Of a stretch of DNA of 64,000 nt, positions 9,315-18,249 are shown piece by piece. The position numbers and the translations under genes are program-made. Origin of the DNA: Porphyridium purpureum. Taxonomy: Eukaryota > Rhodophyta > Bangiophyceae > Porphyridiales > Porphyridiaceae. Position 1 is the stretch's first letter, and every line of letters starts with the position of its first letter. The notes beneath the pieces are model-generated. The model was not told the DNA's origin, made no database searches, and saw nothing but the letters and a program-made list of their open reading frames with translations. The stretch covers positions 62,001 to 126,000 of the forward strand of contig VRMN01000005.1 of the NCBI GenBank assembly GCA_008690995.1, written 5' to 3'.

Positions 9315-9865
9315 GGTAGTGCATGGCCTAGCTCCAGCAGCCTTCATCCAGGCTGGCCAAAGTGCAGTCATGGGGCGCTCACATGCTGTCAGGCGAGCGA
9401 TGACTTTGCACTCGGGGTCACGACACGCACGAACAGCACATGCGGAGCTTTCTCGCTCAGTCGTGTCGTCCCGGGGTAGACGGGCCGCGCCGCTCCACAT
9501 GTCGGCGGATGACGATGAGCTTCCAAAGTTTGGATGGACTCACGGTGCTGAGATCCTGAACGGTAGAATTGCCATGCTGGCATTTCTTCTAGGGTGTCTC
9601 ACGCAGGCGATCAATGCCGACCACCCGACGTTTCTGGTACGTGAATTGTGATCATTTCCGGTGTGTTCCTGTTTCTGTGGTGTACAATCTGCTGGAGGAC
9701 GTGTCCTTTTCTAACATATGACACATTTCGAATCGTTTTGAACATTTACACGTGACTTTACGCTCCTTTCCTTTACTTTCTCTTGCAACACAAATGGACT
9801 CTTGCAACATACAGGAGCAAATTATGGCAATTCCGGCTTTTGTGGAATCGCTACCGCACTTCTAG
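9298..9865 (+). CDS. HLIP/one-helix-like chlorophyll-binding protein, plastid-targeted (two exons)
   Basis: Joining 9298-9636 and 9815-9865 gives 129 residues. An N-terminal ~65-residue Ser/Arg/Ala-rich plastid transit peptide precedes a single helix with the chlorophyll-binding motif AEILNGRIAMLAF, as in HLIP/OHP/ELIP proteins of the LHC superfamily. These protect photosystems or hold chlorophyll during assembly, in thylakoids. The intron (9637-9814) has a GTACGT donor and ACAG acceptor and is phase 0. Exon 2 adds about 16 residues and a stop. Starts at 9370 or 9400 would avoid the overlap with cornichon but shorten the transit peptide. Confidence 0.87.
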
Positions 9866-9921
9866 GCGCGCGCGCGCATGAGTGTGTGTGCCGCTCGGTG
9901 CCAGCTTGTCGCTCTGTGCGT

Positions 9922-10914
9922 TTAAATAGGACTGCTGGAAAGAAGTGCCGCGACTGTTGGGAGTAGACCGAAAGTGACAACCTTGGCAAGCTCCCATGCC
10001 ACCAGAATTGGAGTCACGATCATCAGGACCGTTATCAGGCGCCCCATTTTGTTGAGTCTGAACTCTAGGGCCGACTCGTCGATAAGCTTAAATCCCGTCC
10101 GGCGCTCTAGGTCCCTGTACATCAGTTCGATCTCCATGCGAAGAAGGCGGCCTTCTTCCTGATTCTGCCGAATTTCCTCTTCCAGTGCAAGCTTTTGCTT
10201 TCGCATCTCCAGCTGTAGCAGCCGATCGCGCTCACCCTGCCGCTTCATTTCCTGGCTCCCCGACGTTTGCAGCTCCGGCACCTGATCCACTTTCTTCATC
10301 TGCTGACGCTCGTTGTCATGCTGACGTAATTTGCTTTTCCATAGTATTAGCTCCGCATACTGTCTGTTGACTTCTTCGATTTGCTTTCGCTCTCGATCTG
10401 CAAAACCGGGCACATCGAACGCATCGAGCTCATTGTCTGTCACTGTGTCAACAGTTGCTGATTCAGCAAACGCCTTTGACCACCAGTGCCCCAGCTCAAA
10501 ATTCCGCCTCGTGGGTTTCCCAGCTAACAGGCGAAAGCAGTCAGCAACACTGCCGATTTCGATGGCATCCTCCCCTTTCAATACAATCCTCATTTGCGAC
10601 AAGGTCTTCATCGGATCCCTTGCAGTGGGCGGCACCGGCTTGTTCCCCGTCGGCGTGAGACTCACACGCACACTACTTTTCGCAGGCGCCACCTGCTGCT
10701 GCTGCTGCTGCTTCTGAGCGGCATTTCCTCTCTGCTGCTGACCACCATTCACACCCTCACCTCCACTTCCACTGCTCGCACTGCGGCGCCCTTCCCCCAT
10801 GCTCGTGCGCACGCTCCCCCCACCTACTACCGCCACCCGCCTCGCAGCACATTTCCTCCCTCCGCGCACTTCCGCGTACCGCGCCACTCCCAACGCACCA
10901 ACAAATGCCTCCAT
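9922..10914 (-). CDS. Putative plastid coiled-coil membrane protein, unrecognised
   Basis: A 330-residue protein. The N-terminus is Arg/Ala/Gly-rich like a plastid transit peptide, followed by a Gln tract encoded by CAG repeats (plus 10690-10710). A folded-looking segment spans about 90-170. A long charged coiled coil covers about 180-280, and one C-terminal membrane helix (LITVLMIVTPILVAWELA) follows. The frame is open upstream to 11118, but that part is low-complexity, so ATG 10914 is preferred. It is divergent from a DEAD-box helicase. I do not recognise the family; a tail-anchored envelope or thylakoid protein is plausible. Confidence 0.65.
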   Translation of the reverse strand: MEAFVGALGVARYAEVRGGRKCAARRVAVVGGGSVRTSMGEGRRSASSGSGGEGVNGGQQQRGNAAQKQQQQQQVAPAKSSVRVSLTPTGNKPVPPTARDPMKTLSQMRIVLKGEDAIEIGSVADCFRLLAGKPTRRNFELGHWWSKAFAESATVDTVTDNELDAFDVPGFADRERKQIEEVNRQYAELILWKSKLRQHDNERQQMKKVDQVPELQTSGSQEMKRQGERDRLLQLEMRKQKLALEEEIRQNQEEGRLLRMEIELMYRDLERRTGFKLIDESALEFRLNKMGRLITVLMIVTPILVAWELAKVVTFGLLPTVAALLSSSPI

Positions 10915-11239
10915 CTCAATCCCAGTCTGCATACACTCACACACGCGCACACACACTCCCTCTCTCTCTCCCTTTCCCTTCCTCGCTCTCTCCCTCGCTC
11001 TCTCCACAACACCGCCTCTCCTCCCGACCTTCCTCAATCTGCGAGCATTCTTCATCCTTTTCAAAAAAACAAAAAAAAAACACGCCAAGAGAACAAAAAC
11101 GGGATTCCAACAGTACACTATAAAAGCAGCACCGTTTGATAGGAAGAGAGCGTAGAACCCTAATTAGATTGGCGAAGCGCGTGTGTTGGGCGCCGACTTG
11201 AGCGCGGGGTGTGACGGCGTGGCACGTCGCAAAGAAGTC
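10915..11239. promoter_or_regulatory. Bidirectional promoter region with TATA box and telo-box-like motif
   Basis: About 325 bases separate two divergent starts. A TATAAAAG lies at 11119-11126, about 115 bases before the helicase ATG, and an AACCCTAA (telo-box-like) at 11156-11163. The side facing the minus-strand gene is a long pyrimidine-rich tract. Confidence 0.5.
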
Positions 11240-12982
11240 ATGGCAGGAATGGAGCAAGTTTCTGCGTGGTGTGAGGCCGCGCGTTTTGCTCCGCGCACAA
11301 GTGCGAGACAAGCGAAAGTCTGCGTGTGGTGTTCGCCCGCGAGACGTGCCGCGCTCTGCGCTCCGGCTGGCGCTCCGAGAGGAAGGGCAGTTGTGCACGG
11401 GCACGGGTTGAGGTGGAGACTTGTGCGTGAGCAGTATGGGCTGCGTTGTGTGGATGAAAAGCACGCGGGAAGGGAAGCAGAGGCACAGGAAGTGAATGGC
11501 GCTGGCGCCGAGGGCGGCCCAGAGAACGACGCGCCAGGCCTCTCCTTTGATGAAATGGGAAGGGATTCGCGTCCGTTGTCGGAAAAGACACGTCGGTTGC
11601 TGCAGAGTAGAGGGTTTGAGCGGCCGACACTAGTACAGGCGCGTGCGTTTGATCCGATTACGGAAGGTCGCAACGTGGTGTTGCGCGCAGTGACTGGGAC
11701 GGGAAAGACGCTTGCTTACGCACTCCCGATTGTTGAGCGGCTCGTGCAGGAGAAGCAGCAGGGCATCCTGACCGGAAAGGGCCCATTTGCGGTGATCCTT
11801 GTACCCACTCGCGAACTGGCGCTGCAGGTGCTCGAAGATCTGGAGTATTTTGCGCTTCCGCACGGTCTGAGCACTTGCTGCATGATTGGGTCTGTACCCA
11901 AGACGCAGCAATTGCGCCAGCTGCGTGCCGGAGTGGACATTGCGATTGGGACCCCTGGCCGGGTGCAAGACCATCTCAGCACTGAGCGGCTCAATCTGAT
12001 CGATGCCCGTTTTGCCGTACTGGACGAGGCCGACGAAATGTTCGACCTCGGCTTTGGCCCCGAAGTCGATTCGATTCTGCTCAACACGACCGCGCGTGTA
12101 CGCCAGACCATCCTGGTGTCCGCAACTATCCCCAAATGGGTCGAGACGGTGGCCGCGAGGTTTCAAAAGGCGCCTGTGTTGGTAAACTGTGTGACTGAAA
12201 ATGAAAACCGCACGCCTGAGCGCGTGACTCATTATGCCGTCCAGGTGCCAGAAGACTTGGACTCCCGTACTGCAATGGCAAGCGAATTTCTAGAGTCCTT
12301 TTTGCCCTTGAATTATGGCGAACAGAGTGCCGGATCCTCGGGAGATCAAGAAGATGAGGTGAGGAGTAAGCGCGCTATTGTGTTTGTGGATTCGCAAAGC
12401 GAGGCGAATGCGTTGGGAAAACCCGGCATGCTCGCGAGGCCAGCCATACCGCTGCATGGTGGGTTGAGCCAGTTAACCCGCGAGCAGCGACTGGCGCGGT
12501 TTAAGAGATTCCGGCGCCAGCCGGCCACCCTGGTTGCGACGAATGTCGCCTCGCGAGGGCTGGACATCGCAAACATTGAGCTGGTTATTCAGTGTCGCTT
12601 GCCGCGTGACAAGGAGAACTATATCCATCGGGTGGGCCGCACGGCGCGTGCAGGTCGTGCCGGAACAAGCATTGTCTTTTTCAGCGAGTCTGAAATGCCG
12701 GCCTTGAATGAGCTCTGCGCGCAAACGCGTGTGCGCATGAACGTGTTGAAGCCCACGCGCGATATGATCGAACGCGCTAAGCGCAAGTTGGGGTGGCGTT
12801 TGCAGCAGGTCGAGCAAAATATGGAGCTGCTTCCGTGGCTGGACGACGAGGAGCGTGCTGCTCTCGAAGCAGACGAATTTAAGAGGACACTTTCGCAACC
12901 CACAGTGAGGCAGACCATGGGTATCTCCGGGCGCTACGATCCTCGATACAACAAGTATGTCAAGGGCGTGCGTCGTCGCTAA
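11240..12982 (+). CDS. DEAD-box RNA helicase, probably plastid
   Basis: A 580-residue ATP-dependent RNA helicase. An Arg/Ala-rich N-terminal extension of about 110 residues suggests organelle targeting. The motifs appear in order: Q-like GFERPTLVQA, motif I VTGTGKT, Ia PTRELALQ, Ib TPGR, II DEADE, III SAT, IV IVFVDS, V ATNVASRGLDI and VI HRVGRTAR. The C-terminal ~100 residues are charged and not recognised. Such plastid helicases (RH3/RH39 type in plants) act in rRNA processing and ribosome assembly; that role is inferred. ATG at 11240; the frame opens at a GTG at 11183. Confidence 0.92.
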   Translation: MAGMEQVSAWCEAARFAPRTSARQAKVCVWCSPARRAALCAPAGAPRGRAVVHGHGLRWRLVREQYGLRCVDEKHAGREAEAQEVNGAGAEGGPENDAPGLSFDEMGRDSRPLSEKTRRLLQSRGFERPTLVQARAFDPITEGRNVVLRAVTGTGKTLAYALPIVERLVQEKQQGILTGKGPFAVILVPTRELALQVLEDLEYFALPHGLSTCCMIGSVPKTQQLRQLRAGVDIAIGTPGRVQDHLSTERLNLIDARFAVLDEADEMFDLGFGPEVDSILLNTTARVRQTILVSATIPKWVETVAARFQKAPVLVNCVTENENRTPERVTHYAVQVPEDLDSRTAMASEFLESFLPLNYGEQSAGSSGDQEDEVRSKRAIVFVDSQSEANALGKPGMLARPAIPLHGGLSQLTREQRLARFKRFRRQPATLVATNVASRGLDIANIELVIQCRLPRDKENYIHRVGRTARAGRAGTSIVFFSESEMPALNELCAQTRVRMNVLKPTRDMIERAKRKLGWRLQQVEQNMELLPWLDDEERAALEADEFKRTLSQPTVRQTMGISGRYDPRYNKYVKGVRRR

Positions 12983-13140
12983 GAACATGCGTACGTTTGT
13001 GTAAAACTATTGACTCTCTGACTACACGTTTACCAGAATCTCAGGCAGTCAGTCTATGCCAGAGTAGATCGCGGCGCGCCAGGAGGAATGACTCTCTGGG
13101 TCTACGACGCTGGCAGGCTTGTCACCAGTTCGCAAAACGA

Positions 13141-15096
13141 CTAGTGCTCCGCTTTCCGCCTCCTCGTGGCCGCCGCTGCCGGCTTCGGCTCTGGCGTGAT
13201 CTCAGATTGCTCCGCTGACGGTGCAGGCGCCGCAGCATCGTCCGCTTGCGGCGCGTCCGTCTTCTTCGCAGACACGTCAGGAACGGCGGTCGTCCGTGAC
13301 GAGCGCGTCTGCTTCTTGCGATGCGCAGTGAGCACCAGGAAAAAGACGACAAGAACCAGTGGAATCCCAACAGACGGGATTAGCGGGTGAGAGCCGACAA
13401 AATCAAGCGCTGCGTCGACGTAAACATCTAGCCCGTGCTTGCGGAGAAGCGCATCGATGGGACTCAGCACGACTTCCAGCGCGTTCGCGACAGCGTCGGC
13501 CGCGTCAAGCACTTGGTTCTTGATTTTCGAGTTTACGTCACTTGCGTCCTTCTTCGCGGTGTGTTCAGATTTCTTTGTTTCCGCTGCGCGCTTGACGACG
13601 GTGGTCGCGTTTGCGAACGCCTCGGCATCCTCCACGCTCGTTCCCAAGTACACATTGTCAAATATGATACCATAATCCATTGCCCAAATTTCAAAGGCCA
13701 GCGCAGCGATCGGAAGCAACGTCACCTGCTCAACCTTGTAATAGTCCGGGTTCTCAATCTCGCGCGGTGCCCACGGACCGACGTACTTGGGGTTATCGAT
13801 CATCGGAGCCGTCCACTTGCCCTTGTAGTCCGGATTCGCAATTTGTGGCGCAACCCATGGCCCGCAACCGTTATCCACACATTTCGGGTTCTCAATGAGC
13901 GGCGCTTGCCAGGCCCCATCCTCGGAGTCTTCCCACTCGTCTGGCTTCACCGCACTTGGATCCGGGATTTGCGGCTCCTCATCCTCCAACCAATCGTCCG
14001 GCTTGGTCGCCGATTCGTCTGGGATGAACAGCGGTGCATCCTCATCCCAATCCGCTGGCTTGGTTGCGCTAGGATCCGGAATGCGGGGTTCATCCTCCCA
14101 GTCGGCGGGCTTGGTATCCTTCGCGTCGGGAATCGTGCTTGGTGGTTGGAACGGTGGCTCAAAGTCATGTGCGAGCGAACCGGCCTTCTTGACATCTCCA
14201 TCCACGCGTACTTCGTAAGTCTGTGCAGCCACGTCGAGAACGAGCGTGTACAAGTGAGTTTCAGACCCAAAGATGAAGGGTGCCGGCGGGTTGGTCAAAT
14301 GGTGCTCGGTGAGCTTTCCTGTAGTCGGGTGCTCAGACTGAATAATCACATGTACCTTGGCAGTGTCACCGCACTTGTCCGGTCCGAACATGATGCTATA
14401 CTGCACGCTGTTGTCAAAGACGTCTGGTGTGGCAAACGGAGACTTTGGCAGTTTCATGTACGCCCCGGAGCACGTCAAGCCGCTGTCGAACTTGACCTCA
14501 TACTGGAAAACAAGCTTATCGCCGTGTGCAACGACGACGGGCTCCGGCAACATTGCGACGGCACCGTAGAAGCGCGCCTTCTCGGACAGCATGGCACCCT
14601 TATCGCCATGAATTCCCGGCGCCCGCCCTCCTCCAAGCACGAAGCGGCCATTATACTGTGCCTTACTGCTGTACACCCACCTGTCTTCGTCAAACGCATT
14701 GCGCTGGAAAGTTTCCAGAAACAGCGCCGAGGCCGGTGCGTCTGGCGGCGAGTACGCCTCACTGTCCACACCCGAGTCGATCACGAGATCATCCAACTCT
14801 GGTCCGGGCGGCGGCATATCGCCAAACCCACCTGCGCCCAATCCTCCGTACGGATCCTCGTCTTCATAGTTCTCACCCATTCCCCCGAACCCACCTCCGC
14901 CGTACGCCTCCATCAACCGCGCCAGCTCCTCATCATCCATGCCTTCCAACGGATTCGCGCCGCCGGCGATCTGCTCATCGTCCTGCTGCGCGCTCACGAC
15001 GCCCACCAACACAACCACACCCAGCGCACACAGCAGCGCGGCAACCATCCTGTTCCTAACCATCCAGATCCTCCCCACCCTCCCCATCCTCCCCAT
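13141..15096 (-). CDS. Calnexin
   Basis: A lectin chaperone of the ER membrane that retains monoglucosylated glycoproteins for folding. The N-terminus has a signal peptide (hydrophobic run ALLCALGVVVLVGVVSA), then an acidic Gly-rich stretch and the globular lectin domain. The P-domain shows four motif-1 repeats of the KPADWDE type and four motif-2 repeats of the IENPxYxGxWAP type. One C-terminal membrane helix near residue 590 and a basic, Ala-rich cytosolic tail follow. ATGs at 15096, 15087 and 15063 are all possible; the last gives the tightest signal peptide. It converges on the helicase gene with a 158-base gap. Confidence 0.95.
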   Translation of the reverse strand: MGRMGRVGRIWMVRNRMVAALLCALGVVVLVGVVSAQQDDEQIAGGANPLEGMDDEELARLMEAYGGGGFGGMGENYEDEDPYGGLGAGGFGDMPPPGPELDDLVIDSGVDSEAYSPPDAPASALFLETFQRNAFDEDRWVYSSKAQYNGRFVLGGGRAPGIHGDKGAMLSEKARFYGAVAMLPEPVVVAHGDKLVFQYEVKFDSGLTCSGAYMKLPKSPFATPDVFDNSVQYSIMFGPDKCGDTAKVHVIIQSEHPTTGKLTEHHLTNPPAPFIFGSETHLYTLVLDVAAQTYEVRVDGDVKKAGSLAHDFEPPFQPPSTIPDAKDTKPADWEDEPRIPDPSATKPADWDEDAPLFIPDESATKPDDWLEDEEPQIPDPSAVKPDEWEDSEDGAWQAPLIENPKCVDNGCGPWVAPQIANPDYKGKWTAPMIDNPKYVGPWAPREIENPDYYKVEQVTLLPIAALAFEIWAMDYGIIFDNVYLGTSVEDAEAFANATTVVKRAAETKKSEHTAKKDASDVNSKIKNQVLDAADAVANALEVVLSPIDALLRKHGLDVYVDAALDFVGSHPLIPSVGIPLVLVVFFLVLTAHRKKQTRSSRTTAVPDVSAKKTDAPQADDAAAPAPSAEQSEITPEPKPAAAATRRRKAEH

Positions 15097-15550
15097 GCTC
15101 CCCGTCCTTCCCCACCTTCTCTCCTCCCCTTCCTTTCCCACCTTCTCCCTTGCCCCTCTTCCTCAAACGCCCTTGTCCTTCCTTTCTTTCTTTCCTTCCT
15201 TCCTCTGCCACCAGCACCACTAACCTACTACCCCCGCCATAGGACTAGTCCGAATCAATCAACTTGCATAGATAAAAACACGTAAACACTCGTAAAGCGC
15301 GGTCACTGCACGGCGCACGCGGCCATCAAGCCACCACTTAATGGCACACTCAATCAATATCGATCGCGGTCCTGTACTTCTGGAGTTCACTGTGCGCAGC
15401 TGTACGTTTGCGGAGGCACGAAACTGTACTTCGGGTGTTGAACCGGTTTCCGGAAACGGTTGCGCAAACGGTTTCGACCGGTTTCCAGAGCTTGGCAGCG
15501 TGCCGGGGGAGTGCAGGTGGAGGGAGGGAGCATGGAGTGAAGACGGTGTG
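15097..15550. promoter_or_regulatory. Divergent promoter region with pyrimidine tract and CTGTAC cluster
   Basis: The calnexin side is rich in TTTCC and CCTT runs (15120-15215). The other side carries CTGTAC at 15372-15377 and 15400-15405 and ACTGTAC at 15423-15429. AACCGGTTT-like repeats lie at about 15435-15490. This cluster is the main reason for placing the next gene's start at 15551 rather than 15341. Confidence 0.45.
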
Positions 15551-16477
15551 ATGCGTGGTGTGCTGCAAGGCGTGGTGAGAGGCGTGAGGCCGCAGGTTGT
15601 GGATGGCGTGCTGCATAAATGGGACGGCTTGGTCGTGCAGGTTGTCGATGGCGCACCACATCATGACTGCGCTGAAGCAGATGGAGGCGTAGACGGCGCG
15701 CCTGCGCCTGCCCAGCTCACGTTGACATTGGCTGGAACATACTCCGTCACGTTTCAGTATCCACCGGAAAACGTCAGGCCACTCCGCTGGTTCCAGATGG
15801 AGGAGAACAGAAAGGCCGGAATGTTGGTGGACAGGATCGGGTTCAACACGGCTCTCGTCCGCTTGGTGCTCGCAAAGACCTTTTTGAAGCACGAGGCAGA
15901 CCACGTCCGGTCGCTCGTGCTGCAACGCATGCGTATGCAAATTCCTATTGTTTCAATGGAGCACGTGCGCGTGCTGGGTGCGTCGAGTTGCGCGCGGTCA
16001 GCACACAGCAATCCGTCCCACACCTTGGTCTCTGATGACCGCCTGTGGTGGATTTCTGCCACCCGGAGCCCTCAACACCCGGAATACATCGAGTTTGCTT
16101 TGGGTCAGTCCGCCAACGAAGAAGTTCAGGTCGCTCTTGTGAGTATGAGGATTCCACCTCTACCGTACGGCCCTTTAAGCGTCCGCTTGTTTCGAATTGA
16201 GTCGTGGGACGCGCGCAAGAGTGCTTTTGTGTTTCACACAGCGCATGTCTTTTCTACACTTGACACTGGCGGCTGGCAAACATTCTTGCTGGACCCTCCG
16301 GTTGAGAGCAGCCGCATCCGATTGGTCTGTCTGCAGAATGCGTGCCAGTGTGAGGTAAGTAGTTTCGAGGACATGGTTGAAAGCGATGCACAGTTTTCGA
16401 ATCTCTTTTCTTACGACTCCTTGAGCGAGACGTGTTCGCACAGTTCGATAGGACTTTATCAGGTGCGATTCTGCTAG
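15551..16477 (+). CDS. Discoidin/F5-8C-like domain protein with a frame-neutral intron
   Basis: Joining 15551-16354 and 16463-16477 gives 272 residues. The C-terminal ~140 residues look like a galactose-binding-like (discoidin) beta-sandwich: WWISATRSPQHPEYIEFAL, VSMRIPPLPYGPLSVRLF, GGWQTFLLDPPVESSRIRLVCLQN. Similar domains occur in muskelin-type proteins, but I cannot name the family. The putative intron 16355-16462 (donor GTAAGT, acceptor TATCAG) is 108 bases, a multiple of three, with no in-frame stop, so unspliced mRNA would add 36 residues. Another in-frame ATG at 15341 is less likely because the intervening DNA carries promoter-like CTGTAC motifs. Confidence 0.6.
   Translation: MRGVLQGVVRGVRPQVVDGVLHKWDGLVVQVVDGAPHHDCAEADGGVDGAPAPAQLTLTLAGTYSVTFQYPPENVRPLRWFQMEENRKAGMLVDRIGFNTALVRLVLAKTFLKHEADHVRSLVLQRMRMQIPIVSMEHVRVLGASSCARSAHSNPSHTLVSDDRLWWISATRSPQHPEYIEFALGQSANEEVQVALVSMRIPPLPYGPLSVRLFRIESWDARKSAFVFHTAHVFSTLDTGGWQTFLLDPPVESSRIRLVCLQNACQCEVSSFEDMVESDAQFSNLFSYDSLSETCSHSSIGLYQVRFC
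16355..16462 (+). other. Putative 108-base frame-preserving intron
   Basis: It begins GTAAGT and ends TATCAG. Its length is 36 codons and the through-reading frame has no stop, so both spliced and retained forms encode protein (exitron-like). Confidence 0.5.
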
Positions 16478-16854
16478 AAAAAAATCCTCAATGGTGTGAA
16501 CCGGATCGGCTGCTATCCGAATAGATAGGCAAGCCGTGCCGACCAGATGGGAGTGATACCCGCTTCTTAGCTGCTCTTCGCAGACACCGCGAGCCTCACC
16601 CGTGAGCGTATTGTACGTACAATATGGTGATGCCAGAGGTAGCCGCATTTCTCAAGTTCATGCAACCATCACGAGCGTCATGGCGCAAGCATGCGACTCT
16701 AGGGTTCTGGAGTCGTGCCTGAGCTACGCTTCGCGTGCGGGACAAAGAAGGCCGCATGTTCCCGCTCACCGCACCAGTCAGAAAATGGCATGCACCAATT
16801 ATACTTCAACTTGCATACGTAGAGTGTGAGTGTTAGCTTAGTCGACGACCATGA
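16478..16854. other. Convergent intergenic region
   Basis: About 375 bases between the ends of two converging genes. Short open frames only; no RNA gene or repeat was recognised. Confidence 0.5.
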
Positions 16855-17463
16855 TCATTCGTGAAGCGTAGAGATAGAAGAATCGAAATCGAGATCAATG
16901 GCAACCTCTTGAAGGGCCGTTCTGCCTTCTATTTTTGTCGTTGCTTCTGAGCCCTTGCCATTGTCACTCTCACTGCCAATCGCGGGACTGTCATACGCGC
17001 ACTCAAGAGCGGCATCTTTCCTTTGCAGCACGTTAAAGTCGTAGAAGACGACGGGCTTGTCATCCACCATGCACACTCGTAATCCAGACTGTCGTCGCGA
17101 ACTGGCACTCCTGTCCTCCGAGCAGTCTGCGTTTCCGTTGACGCTTTTCCGAGGCGCGTACTCTTGCTTCTCAAAGTACGGACGAAGAGAGTCGCCATAC
17201 TTGTCTCGATTCGCGAGATAGTCTTCCGCTTTGGAGCTGATCCATAAATGCAGGTCACCTGTATTGGTGGACAACGAGAGTATTGTGAACACGCACGCCG
17301 TACAGACAACAAGCATCGCAGACTCGCCTCCGAGGTCATGATTTACCTGCGTTCCTACGATGATTGTGCAGCAAACCACCATGCCCAGATGGCCCAAGAA
17401 CCCGGCAAGCATAGTATGGAGGCCGTCGCAGATGATGCGAAACACCTTGCGCACCGCAAGCAT
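16855..17463 (-). CDS. Small membrane protein with two N-terminal helices, unrecognised
   Basis: A 202-residue protein. Two hydrophobic helices lie at about residues 15-40 (MLAGFLGHLGMVVCCTIIVG) and 46-66 (LVVCTACVFTILSLS). A conserved-looking SKAEDYLANRDKYG segment and a charged, Ser-rich tail of about 100 residues follow. ATG 17463 is the first in frame; the frame opens upstream to a GTG at 17622, so an upstream exon is possible. It shares a divergent promoter region with the next gene. No family recognised. Confidence 0.55.
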   Translation of the reverse strand: MLAVRKVFRIICDGLHTMLAGFLGHLGMVVCCTIIVGTQVNHDLGGESAMLVVCTACVFTILSLSTNTGDLHLWISSKAEDYLANRDKYGDSLRPYFEKQEYAPRKSVNGNADCSEDRSASSRRQSGLRVCMVDDKPVVFYDFNVLQRKDAALECAYDSPAIGSESDNGKGSEATTKIEGRTALQEVAIDLDFDSSISTLHE

Positions 17464-18249
17464 CCTTGACTGTGGACGACCGCCCACGTGCGCGTCCGCG
17501 AAAACTGAAGAGGAGCCTTTCTTTGTGTGTTTGTGCCGGAGCCCAGAGCTCGCTACCCCTGAAGACCACTCGCCACGTTTCTTCCGGGATATAAATGTGA
17601 AACATACAAACACCAAACGCACGGCTTGTCCCTGCCCTCCTCACCCTTTGACGTTGCGTAGACGACCCCGTCAGTTTGTTTCTTTTTATGTTTCACTGGT
17701 TTGCTGCATGGGCATGTATAGAGAGACACAAGTCGACACGCTCAGAGGAGTCGAGTCCTGTGTGCCCAGCATCCGTGCGTCTCTGCGCCTATCTCTTCAC
17801 CTGCTTCACCTGCTTCACCTGCTCTCTGCACCTCTTGGCATTGCCATTCACTGCACGCGCACTGTACACTACCCAAACCTAACGCGCTCAATTGGCGGTC
17901 AAGTTTGAACGTTTGAAAGCAATTGAACGAGGTTGAGGTGTCGTTCGGCATCAACACGCGGCTGAGGTCTGCTGCGAGAATGCGCTTGAATTATGTTGGG
18001 TGTCTCACGTGCATGAGCACTGGGCAACATGGATTTGAACCGAGACTCGTCACACAGGCACGTCCGCACTGCATCAGTTCACACGGGGTATATCATGTGA
18101 TGGCTCGCCCGTTTCCTTGTCTCGTCGCACACGGTGCCGACGCCTGCGTGGTGAAGCCGTCTTCGTGCATAGCTGTGAGTGGTTGACGCGTGCGTGGAGG
18201 GCGGAACAAATAAGGCATGCTGTCAGATTCTGCGCGTACGCGGGGCGTA
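17464..18249. other. Divergent promoter region
   Basis: About 790 bases without a gene. It contains a three-copy CACCTGCTT tandem repeat (about 17797-17823) and an ACTGTAC element at 17861-17867. A stretch near 18030 resembling a tRNA T-loop on the minus strand does not fold into a tRNA. Confidence 0.5.

Noticed and set aside
11046-11100. A-rich tract as a possible retroposon poly(A) tail
   Set aside because: No flanking duplication or element body; it lies in a promoter next to a pyrimidine tract.
13435-15285. 616-residue plus-strand frame across calnexin
   Set aside because: Antisense shadow of calnexin, which has full domain support on the other strand.
18000-18090. tRNA-like T-loop on the minus strand (GGTTCAAATCC)
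   Set aside because: The T-stem has mismatches and no matching acceptor, D or anticodon arms could be drawn.
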